Source: Flemingiibacterium sp045644145
GTDB taxonomy: Bacteria; Bacillota; Clostridia; Oscillospirales; CAG-272
Length of the DNA stretch: 13,955 nt
Direction of reading: 5' to 3'
NCBI GenBank assembly: GCA_045644145.1
Contig: JAZRGK010000022.1
Location: forward strand, 1 to 13,955
In this document: positions 7,441-13,955 of the stretch, in pieces
How positions within the stretch are numbered: the first letter of the stretch is position 1
Layout: every line of letters starts with the position of its first letter
Program-made: the position numbers and the translations under genes
Notes under the pieces: model-generated
Seen by the model: the letters and a program-made list of their open reading frames with translations, nothing else
Databases searched by the model: none
What the model was told of the DNA's origin: nothing

Positions 7441-8415
7441 ATGAAAAAACGTATTTTCCCCGCATTATTGGCTGTTACTATGCTGATGGTCACCTCACTT
7501 ACCTGTGCTTCCTGCGGTTCATATGCTGAAGCAAACGACATGATGACAAGCAGCGACTCAAAATTTGACTACTTCTATGAAGCGGAGTCCGGCGGTTCAC
7601 TGGGCTATGTGAGCAATGCTTCCACTGCGGACGGAACTGTCAAGTATGATGCACCGAGTGAAATGACCGATACCTCTGATCCCTCCGGCGATCCATTGGC
7701 ACAGCGTAAAATAATCCGCACACTGCGCATCAATGCAGAAACAAAGGCTTTTGATAATGCCACCGTTGCGCTTGAGCAGCTTTGTACCGGTCTTGGCGGA
7801 TACATTGAATCCTCCTCACGCTCCGGGGGAAGTATCCGATACTCCTCCTCAGTAATCGCCAGATCCGCCAACTACACCCTGCGTATACCGGCAGACAAGC
7901 TTGATGCGTTCCGCTCCGGCCTTGGCGGAAATATCAACATTGTAAGCGAATCTTCCAATATCAATGATATCACCGATCAGTATTATGATGTGGATACCCG
8001 CATCGAAACTCTGAAGATTGAAGAAGAACGTCTTTTAGCAATGCTTGAGAAGGCAACAGAGCTTGAGTATCTCATTACACTTGAGCAAAGGCTATCCGAG
8101 GTACGCTATGAGATCGAGTCATACACCGGCACGCTCCGCCGCTACGACAGTCAAGTATCCTATTCTACTGTACATCTGAATCTCGACGAAGTGGTTGAGT
8201 ACACAGAGATAATACAAGCCCCCAAGAGCTTCGGCGAGCAGATAAGCATAGCATTCCGCGAAAGCTGGACAGATTTTGTTGACGGATGCCGTGACTTTGC
8301 CTTAGACTTTGTTTACGCGCTTCCCACTTTGCTGGTGCTTGCCGCGGTATGTGCAGTGGCTCTTTTCTCTATCAAATCCATAGTTCGCCGCGTAAAAAGC
8401 CGCCGCGAGAAATGA
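7441..8415 (+). CDS. DUF4349 family membrane/lipoprotein
   Basis: A 324-aa exported envelope protein of the DUF4349 family, of unknown biochemical role. The N terminus (KKR then a hydrophobic stretch to residue 21) is a signal sequence. Cys25 in TCASCGS suggests lipid attachment, but the lipobox is imperfect because Cys replaces the usual Leu at -3. Residues about 87-255 are the DUF4349 core: IIRTLRINAETKAFDNA, LEQLCTGLGGYIESSS, the YTLRIPADKLDAF strand, then a charged coiled coil at about 183-232 and VSYSTVHLNLDEV. One membrane helix follows at about 289-311, with a basic tail (RRVKSRREK) facing the cytoplasm. AAGGG at 7424-7428 is a somewhat distant ribosome binding site. It is divergent from the short propeller gene and has its own terminator, so a link to the propeller proteins is not shown. 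Confidence 0.88.
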   Translation: MKKRIFPALLAVTMLMVTSLTCASCGSYAEANDMMTSSDSKFDYFYEAESGGSLGYVSNASTADGTVKYDAPSEMTDTSDPSGDPLAQRKIIRTLRINAETKAFDNATVALEQLCTGLGGYIESSSRSGGSIRYSSSVIARSANYTLRIPADKLDAFRSGLGGNINIVSESSNINDITDQYYDVDTRIETLKIEEERLLAMLEKATELEYLITLEQRLSEVRYEIESYTGTLRRYDSQVSYSTVHLNLDEVVEYTEIIQAPKSFGEQISIAFRESWTDFVDGCRDFALDFVYALPTLLVLAAVCAVALFSIKSIVRRVKSRREK

Positions 8416-8430
8416 TTGCTTCAAATGTTA

Positions 8431-8471
8431 AAATAAGTCCTCACCGTTTTCTATCGGTGAGGATTTATTTT
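8431..8471 (+). terminator. Terminator of the DUF4349 gene
   Basis: TCCTCACCG (8438-8446) pairs perfectly with CGGTGAGGA (8455-8463) around TTTTCTAT. The flanking AAATAA/TTATTT lengthens the stem and gives a T-rich tail. It begins 15 nt after the stop codon. Confidence 0.85.
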
Positions 8472-8504
8472 ATAAGTTACAATGCGGATTCAAAGTGTGA
8501 TCGG

Positions 8505-8543
8505 ATAAACAAAGGCTTCCCGTGAAGGGAAGCCTTTGTTTAT
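8505..8543 (-). terminator. Terminator of the large secreted propeller gene
   Basis: A perfect 17-bp inverted repeat (ATAAACAAAGGCTTCCC at 8505-8521 with 8527-8543) around a 5-nt loop, 7 bp downstream of the minus-strand stop codon. The T-rich outer arm serves as U-tract on both strands, so it can insulate the convergent DUF4349 gene as well. Confidence 0.88.
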
Positions 8544-8550
8544 AAAACTA

Positions 8551-11500
8551 TCAGCTTGCGGAGTTGCTGTTGAAGGGAAGTGCATCATAGCCGTCCCAAC
8601 CAGCCAAATGACGTTCAAAGATTATAGCATCAATAGAATCAATCTCGCCGTCACGGTTGAGATCGAAGCTGGTCTTGTATTCCTGGTAGAAATCAATGTC
8701 GTATCCGTTCCAATTTGCAATAGCTCTGCAGAGCTTCGTGAGTTCATCGAGCGTTCCGGCAGATCCCTCATCATCGGAAACGAACGGCTTGAATTCCTCA
8801 AGAGTAAATTTGTCGATTGTCCAGATATGCTGACGCTGCGCACCGTGGGTGGAATTGTCGTTATCGGCAGCAGGGAGATATTCAGAAAGACCCGTGCCGC
8901 AGATTACTGCATCTTCGGTAATCGTAATAAATGGGTCAACAATATGGTTGAGGGGCGCTTGCAGATACTTATAGCTGCTTTCCCATCTCCAAAGGTCACC
9001 AATGTATTCCCAGTTTTCACCGTCGGTAGACTTAGCAAGGCTAAGCGCTGCACGAGGCATATTAGAAGCACGCTTGGGATCACCGGTGCTGATAGCGGTC
9101 TGGAGTTCGTAGTCAAACGCATTTACCCATACCATATAGTAGGTGGTGCCGTTTTCGGCATAAGGGTCTTTTGCAATCTGCATAGAGGAACGTGCGCAAC
9201 GGAAATCAGTCATTTTCTGAAGCGGGCCGAACTTCCAGACGCCGTCTTCTTGATATGCATCAGCGTAAACTATGCATCCGTAGTCAGTCCAAGAGCAATA
9301 AACTCTCGGAGTTCCGTCGGCAAGCTCAATAATCTTACATTCGCCAAACTTATAAATGTCTTCATTTCCCTCGATCTCCCAAGAGGAAGTATCGAACTCA
9401 TACCACTTTGCGCCACCATTGTTTGAATAGAAAAATTTACAGAAAGTAGCTCTCGGGGTGTCATCACCGGGGAAAGAAACCTCGACATCGCCATAGGTCT
9501 GGCAGTAATAAAGTCTGCCCGGGTTCAGTTTGTTGACATATTCACCTTGTGTAAGTTTATCATTCATGTTGGATGCGACGATTTTAGGATAGCCTTCTGT
9601 ATTACCATCATAAACAACATCACCATACTCAAAGTACAATCCACAGATTTTGACGCCGTTGCTCCATTTTGTACCGGTACTGTTTGAAGAAGTATAGAAA
9701 TATATGCCATCGTCGCCTGCGGCAACCTTCGCTATAGTTACACCGTCATTAAGACGAATGTACTGCGGGTAACCGCCGGTCGTTGCCCATCTCTCGTCAA
9801 GCTCGATCCATGTCTTACCGCCGTCTACGGATTTAAATCCGGTGTAACTGTGATGAGTGTAAATGAGTTCTCCGTTGTTGAGCTTTACAACCGTACCACC
9901 CTCAGTATATGAATCAATAGGGAGCTTGGTATGGGTAATATTTCTGAGAATTGTGCCCTGACCGGAGAGCTGTACGAGTTCAAAATTATCTATAGTAAGA
10001 TTAGTAACGCCTTTAGCGAATACACCGGGCTTTCCGGGGGTTACATGATAGATGTCGTCAGCCATATACTTGGTTATTATTTCTTCTCCGTTGACAGAGA
10101 GCGAAGCTGTGTCGCCATCTACAGTGAGCGAGATGGTGTATGTATTTCCACTTTCGATAGTTTCGTTTTTGGAAGCTCGCACGATTTCAGGGAAATCAAC
10201 GCCCTCTCTAAAGGAAATGTACCATCTGCTGTTTTTAAAATCGTATCCCGCCTTGACAAATGCACCGGCACCGGTGTAACGGTGCATAACACCAAACTCA
10301 GCATCTCTATCGGCTTCATCGTAGCAGAAGTCAGCACTTACAGTTGCGTTCTTCTCGAACACCTGCATATATGCAACAGCAAAATCCTCTGTGGATGCAT
10401 TAAGGACACCATTTTTTATGGTGAAGTAATCATCATCATTTTCTTCCGAGAAAAATCCGCGGTCAACAGCGAACGGTTCGGTGAATACATTAGGCTTCTC
10501 TACGTTTGTAACAGCATTCCAATAGTCTGAACCATCCGTGAGCGAGTCATCAAGACCAGCATAATTGAATTCATCAGTGATAGCTACATTTTCGGGATAG
10601 TAGATAGTATTCATATAAAGATAGTTGTCACTGAAAACATCGCATGCCGCAGAGGTCGAGATGGAAGCATTACCGCTGATAATAAGCGTGTCGCCGTCAA
10701 GACCGGCGTAATATCTCTTTGCGTAATCCTCACCGTCATCGTAGTCGTCAAGAACAGAATACGAAAGCTCTCGGTTAGAACGACCAACCAAAATTTCATA
10801 CGGCTGAACAGATTCCTGATCATCGGCTATGATCGGAACAAATACATCGGTTAATATTGCAATGTGCTGTTGGAGAGAACCGGCTGCTTTGATAACGCTT
10901 TGAACAGCATCCTTGCTTATAACTATCTGATAATCTTCAATAGAGTTACCGTTAATGGTAAACTCTGTGGGAATCTCCGGCAATATATATATATCAGCGT
11001 TATTGGCTGATTCTTCCGAATCAAAGAAGTACAGCGCTTTTATAAGGAATGTATCGGTTGTGGCTTGTGAAGTTGTGGAGGCGATGAGCGAAACGTGATT
11101 TGCGCTCACACCATTAAGACCGCCAAGCCTGTTTACGATTTCTGCGGGCAGTTCGACAGTATCGGAAAGCTCAAAAGCACCGTTCGTATTGCTCTTGACA
11201 GATGCAAACGCCGCTTCCGCACCAGTAGCATCGCACTTTATCCTGAAATCTACAGTCGCATCATCATCAGAGCTGTTTGATTTATACAGTACACGGACAA
11301 ATTTCTTGTCTTCTGTGATCTTTCCGGTATTATTGAATTTCACTTTTGCTATGTAGGGGAAACCGGCAAAGCTTGTTTCATCGGCATATTTGATTTCTAC
11401 CGCACATTCTTCTGCAACATACTCGGATTCACCACACTTATCGAGGTCATAACGAACATGTGCATTACCACCGGGGCCAAAGTACATCTTTGCAACACCC

Positions 11501-12108
11501 GCCTCAAGATTAACGGCGTCACCGTAGTAAGCGTATGCATCATCCTCAGATTTAAAGAACGCTATTTCCTTGATATAATACTCGGCGCTATCATTTGTGG
11601 AATCAAACTTAAGATTTACATGCTTTGCCGAATTAAGGCGAGTAACCATGTCGTCCGTAAGTTCAATCGCGTTGGTTCTGACCCACTTGCCTTGAGAAAC
11701 AGCGGTGTTTTTGGAAATAGTTACAGTAGAGTAATCCGGACCCATATTAACCATGGTAAATTGAGAACTCAGCGTGTCGGTTGTCATATATGTAACTCGC
11801 ATATATTTATAACCACCGGAAAGTCGAAGGGTCTTTTTGAATTCTACCATAGCATGATATGAGCCTATGGCGCCACCATTAGGGTCGAAAAGAAACTGCA
11901 TTGCTTTAAAATCACCAAAATTTTTAAACCGGTAGTGGGTATTGTTAGACTGATTAGAGTCAACCCACCAGTAAACAAAACTATCATCCGTAAAGTCCAT
12001 CTTTACGCAATCAACTTGGCTGCTTGAAGCAGAAGCACACACCGCCGCTGTAGACACGATCAGTGCCGCTGCGAAGAACACCATCAAAAGTCGCGTGATT
12101 TTCTTCAT
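8551..12108 (-). CDS. Secreted multidomain sialidase-superfamily propeller protein with dockerin
   Basis: An 1185-aa exported protein. A signal peptide (1-26, AVCASA then Ser) is followed by two related beta-sandwich modules at about 32-196 and 198-372; they end alike in YYIKEIAFFKSEDDA and TFLIKALYFFDSEES. A GH20b-like alpha/beta domain spans 380-512 (VPIIADD, YEILVGRSNREL, LIISGN). Next come a ConA-like sandwich at 545-715 and a propeller at 718-1105. A C-terminal dockerin is at about 1112-1173: the second calcium loop DLNRDGEIDSID is complete, the first is degenerate. One Asp-box is perfect (760-767); others are worn (895-902). The dockerin implies docking on a cohesin scaffold, so a glycan target is likely; the exact reaction is unknown. 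ATG 12108 is chosen because it starts the signal peptide; its ribosome binding site is weak. An upstream in-frame ATG at 12195 would bury the signal. Confidence 0.87.
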   Translation of the reverse strand: MKKITRLLMVFFAAALIVSTAAVCASASSSQVDCVKMDFTDDSFVYWWVDSNQSNNTHYRFKNFGDFKAMQFLFDPNGGAIGSYHAMVEFKKTLRLSGGYKYMRVTYMTTDTLSSQFTMVNMGPDYSTVTISKNTAVSQGKWVRTNAIELTDDMVTRLNSAKHVNLKFDSTNDSAEYYIKEIAFFKSEDDAYAYYGDAVNLEAGVAKMYFGPGGNAHVRYDLDKCGESEYVAEECAVEIKYADETSFAGFPYIAKVKFNNTGKITEDKKFVRVLYKSNSSDDDATVDFRIKCDATGAEAAFASVKSNTNGAFELSDTVELPAEIVNRLGGLNGVSANHVSLIASTTSQATTDTFLIKALYFFDSEESANNADIYILPEIPTEFTINGNSIEDYQIVISKDAVQSVIKAAGSLQQHIAILTDVFVPIIADDQESVQPYEILVGRSNRELSYSVLDDYDDGEDYAKRYYAGLDGDTLIISGNASISTSAACDVFSDNYLYMNTIYYPENVAITDEFNYAGLDDSLTDGSDYWNAVTNVEKPNVFTEPFAVDRGFFSEENDDDYFTIKNGVLNASTEDFAVAYMQVFEKNATVSADFCYDEADRDAEFGVMHRYTGAGAFVKAGYDFKNSRWYISFREGVDFPEIVRASKNETIESGNTYTISLTVDGDTASLSVNGEEIITKYMADDIYHVTPGKPGVFAKGVTNLTIDNFELVQLSGQGTILRNITHTKLPIDSYTEGGTVVKLNNGELIYTHHSYTGFKSVDGGKTWIELDERWATTGGYPQYIRLNDGVTIAKVAAGDDGIYFYTSSNSTGTKWSNGVKICGLYFEYGDVVYDGNTEGYPKIVASNMNDKLTQGEYVNKLNPGRLYYCQTYGDVEVSFPGDDTPRATFCKFFYSNNGGAKWYEFDTSSWEIEGNEDIYKFGECKIIELADGTPRVYCSWTDYGCIVYADAYQEDGVWKFGPLQKMTDFRCARSSMQIAKDPYAENGTTYYMVWVNAFDYELQTAISTGDPKRASNMPRAALSLAKSTDGENWEYIGDLWRWESSYKYLQAPLNHIVDPFITITEDAVICGTGLSEYLPAADNDNSTHGAQRQHIWTIDKFTLEEFKPFVSDDEGSAGTLDELTKLCRAIANWNGYDIDFYQEYKTSFDLNRDGEIDSIDAIIFERHLAGWDGYDALPFNSNSAS

Positions 12109-12183
12109 AAAATAGTTACCATAGCTTTTGCTAACGCCAAAGCTTCCTTTCAAAAAAGATTTTTTGCAAAGAAATACACGTTT

Positions 12184-12212
12184 ATTATAACACATTTACG
12201 TTAACAAATCAA
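12184..12212 (-). promoter_or_regulatory. Sigma-A promoter of the large secreted propeller gene
   Basis: On the minus strand TTGATT (12207-12212), 17 nt, then a perfect TATAAT (12184-12189). Transcription from about 12177 leaves a 5' leader of about 70 nt before the ATG at 12108. It also shows that the ATG at 12195 lies upstream of the start of transcription. Confidence 0.65.
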
Positions 12213-12302
12213 TATACAATGTATTTTTTTCACGTTTTTGTAAAAACTCACAAAAACACGCGCAATTTCTTGGGAACTTTTACTAAAACGTCACAATACC
12301 AC

Positions 12303-12331
12303 TTGACCGGGAAGATATTTTCTGATATAAT
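12303..12331 (+). promoter_or_regulatory. Sigma-A promoter of purH, extended -10
   Basis: TTGACC (12303-12308), 17 nt, then TATAAT (12326-12331) preceded by TGA, an extended -10. Transcription would begin near 12338, leaving a leader of about 131 nt before purH. Confidence 0.8.
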
Positions 12332-12337
12332 GATAGA

Positions 12338-12468
12338 TAAACAAACCTATGTGAGTATGAAAATAAATTTTCACGCCAAGAAGTTTTGCGTCTTTTACGT
12401 CACCGACGCAAATTTACTGCAGAAACCGCACAAAACTTCAAAAACAAAGGAAGGAATGGTACAAACCT
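12338..12468 (+). promoter_or_regulatory. purH 5' leader with possible alternative hairpins
   Basis: The leader holds TGAAAAT/ATTTTCA (12358-12373). It also holds stem A, GAAGTTTTG at 12380-12388 with 12431-12439 (9 bp), and stem B, TTTGCGTC at 12385-12392 with 12405-12412 (8 bp). A and B share 12385-12388, so they cannot both form fully. No U-tract follows either, so this is not a plain attenuator. The 11-mer ACAAACCTATG occurs at 12341-12351, where the ATG is followed at once by TGA, and again at the true purH start, 12461-12471. I do not see the conserved purine-riboswitch core. AAAGGAAGGAA at 12447-12456 is the ribosome binding region. Confidence 0.4.
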
Positions 12469-13955
12469 ATGAAAAAGCGCGCTATTATCAGTTTAACCGA
12501 CAAAACCGGCGTTATTGAGTTCGCTCGCGAGCTTGATGCGCTGGGCTACGAAATTCTGTCAACGGGCGGTACACACAAGGTAATCGCCGATGCAGGAATC
12601 CCCGTAACTCAGGTTTCCGACATCACCGGCTTCCCGGAATGTCTTGACGGACGTGTTAAGACTCTCCACCCCATGATCCATGCAGGTATTCTCGCGATGA
12701 GAAGTAATCCCGAGCATATGGAGCAGATCGAGAAGCTTGGCGTTACCCCTATTGACATCGTTGCGATCAATCTCTATGCTTTCAAGGACACAATAATGAA
12801 GCCCGGCGTTACCCGTGAGGACGCTATCGAGCACATCGACATCGGCGGTCCTACCATGCTTCGCGCGGCAGCTAAAAACTATCAGGACGTTTCCGTAATC
12901 GTTGATCCTGCGGACTACGCTGCTGTTATCGACGAGCTGAAGGCAAACGGCAAGGTTTCCGTTGACACCAACCTTAAGCTTGCTTACAAGGTGTTCAATC
13001 ACACAGCGGCATACGACACCCTCATTCAGTCTTACCTGAGAGTTGAAACCGGCATGCCTATTTTCCCCGATAAGCTGTCCCTTACATACGAAAAGGTTCA
13101 GGACATGCGTTACGGCGAAAACCCCGGTCAGACCGCGGCATTCTACAAGGAGATCGGTCACTTCGACGGTACTCTTGCGGCGGCAAAACAGCTTCATGGC
13201 AAGGAGCTTTCCTACAACAACATCAACGACACCAACGGTGCGCTGGAATGTCTTAAGGAGTTCGACGAGCCTTGTGTAGTTGCTGTAAAGCACGCAAACC
13301 CCTGCGGTGTTGGCGTTGGTGCTGATATTTACAGCGCATACATGAACGCATACAATGCTGACCCTGTTTCCATATTCGGTGGTATCATCGCATGCAACCG
13401 CAAGGTTGACGCGGCAACCGCAACCGAGATCAACAAGATCTTCGTTGAGATCGTAATCGCGCCCGACTTTGATGCGGATGCCCTCGAAATCCTCGAAAAG
13501 AAGGCAAACATCCGTATTCTCCGCCTGCCCGAGATCACAAAACCCAACACCAAGGATATGCTTGATATGAAGCGTGTTGCCGGCGGTCTTCTTGTTCAGG
13601 AACGCGACATCGGCGTTTACGACGACGCTGAGCTTAAGGTGGTTACCGAAAAGGCTCCCACCGAGGCTGAAATGGCTGATCTTAGGTTTGCAATGAAGGT
13701 TGTTAAGCACACCAAGAGTAATGCTATTGTTCTTGCAAAGAACGGCATCACCACCGGTATCGGCCCCGGTCAGACCAACCGCATCACAGCTCTCGAGCTT
13801 GCCATCCGTTATGCTAACGAGCTTGAGGGAACAGAGAAGAACCGCGCGGCAGGAAGTGTAATGGCTTCCGACGCATTCTTCCCGTTCTCCGACTGCGTTG
13901 AGGCGGCTCACAAGGCAGGCATCACCGCAATAATTCAGCCCGGCGGCTCTATCCG
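12469..13955 (+). CDS. purH: Bifunctional AICAR transformylase / IMP cyclohydrolase (3' end outside window)
   Basis: PurH performs the last two steps of IMP synthesis: formylation of AICAR with 10-formyl-THF, then ring closure. 495 complete codons are present, so about 20 residues are missing at the right edge. The N-terminal IMP cyclohydrolase (MGS-like) domain shows ISLTDKTG, LSTGGTHK and FPECLDGRVKTLHPMIHAGIL. The transformylase part shows MRYGENPGQ, the catalytic Lys274-His275 in VKHANPCGVG, FGGIIACN, SNAIVLAKNG, GIGPGQTNR and ASDAFFPFSD. A small oddity is Gly in YGENPGQ where many homologues have His. The ATG at 12469 has AAGGAAGG upstream at a slightly long distance. AICAR made by HisF-HisH of the his operon in this window feeds this enzyme. 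Confidence 0.96.
   Translation, partial: MKKRAIISLTDKTGVIEFARELDALGYEILSTGGTHKVIADAGIPVTQVSDITGFPECLDGRVKTLHPMIHAGILAMRSNPEHMEQIEKLGVTPIDIVAINLYAFKDTIMKPGVTREDAIEHIDIGGPTMLRAAAKNYQDVSVIVDPADYAAVIDELKANGKVSVDTNLKLAYKVFNHTAAYDTLIQSYLRVETGMPIFPDKLSLTYEKVQDMRYGENPGQTAAFYKEIGHFDGTLAAAKQLHGKELSYNNINDTNGALECLKEFDEPCVVAVKHANPCGVGVGADIYSAYMNAYNADPVSIFGGIIACNRKVDAATATEINKIFVEIVIAPDFDADALEILEKKANIRILRLPEITKPNTKDMLDMKRVAGGLLVQERDIGVYDDAELKVVTEKAPTEAEMADLRFAMKVVKHTKSNAIVLAKNGITTGIGPGQTNRITALELAIRYANELEGTEKNRAAGSVMASDAFFPFSDCVEAAHKAGITAIIQPGGSI

Noticed and set aside
8536..9426. 296-aa plus-strand open frame, and similar ones at 9931-10530, 6201-6707 and 5529-6002
   Set aside because: All are antisense to the two propeller genes, whose Asp-boxes and domain homology show the true coding strand.
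12109..12195. 29-residue N-terminal extension of the large secreted protein (ATG at 12195)
   Set aside because: It would place the signal peptide inside the protein, and the -10 box at 12184-12189 lies downstream of that ATG.
12338..12468. Purine riboswitch in the purH leader
   Set aside because: I could not find the conserved three-way junction core sequences of the guanine/adenine riboswitch.
12559..13911. 450-aa open frame on the minus strand
   Set aside because: It lies wholly antisense to purH, which has complete catalytic motifs, and it has no recognisable domain. It results from the codon bias of purH.
1..13955. CRISPR array, tRNA, rRNA, transposase or integrase genes
   Set aside because: I looked for regular direct repeats, tRNA-like cloverleafs and recombinase motifs and saw none in the window.

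Overview
The window looks like a chromosomal segment of an anaerobic, gut-type Firmicute, probably a Ruminococcaceae/Oscillospirales-like clostridium. This is inferred from Gram-positive style ribosome binding sites and sigma-A promoters, a C-terminal dockerin (the hallmark of cellulosome-forming clostridia), a DUF4349 envelope protein, separate hisI and hisE genes, and roughly even base composition. The genus cannot be fixed from the sequence alone.

Layout. (1) Positions 1-5103 hold the distal part of a compact histidine operon on the plus strand: hisD (3' end only), hisC, hisB, hisH, hisA, hisF, hisI and hisE. The genes overlap or lie 1-18 nt apart, and a rho-independent hairpin follows hisE. 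HisH and HisF form the imidazole-glycerol-phosphate synthase, and HisE, HisI, HisA, HisB, HisC and HisD supply the remaining steps seen here. hisG and a histidinol-phosphatase are not in view. (2) Positions 5104-5511 contain no credible gene but are packed with inverted repeats, the strongest a 12-bp perfect stem. (3) Positions 5550-12108 are an accessory island between two housekeeping loci. It has two minus-strand paralogues of a sialidase-superfamily (BNR/Asp-box) beta-propeller. One is a 570-aa protein with no secretion signal. The other is a 1185-aa secreted multidomain protein with a signal peptide, two beta-sandwich modules, a GH20b-like domain, a ConA-like domain, the propeller and a C-terminal dockerin. 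Between them, on the plus strand, is a DUF4349 membrane protein with a possible ECF-sigma promoter. (4) From 12303 a very good sigma-A promoter and a 131-nt leader with possible alternative hairpins drive purH, which runs off the right edge about 20 residues before its expected end.

The most interesting part is the propeller pair. The two proteins share ConA-like and propeller domains but differ in location (cytoplasm versus outside, on a cohesin). The propellers lack the arginine motif of classical GH33 sialidases at the expected place and share unusual conserved segments, so substrate and reaction are open. A plausible but unproven model is that the secreted, dockerin-bearing protein acts on an external glycan and the cytoplasmic one acts on the imported product.
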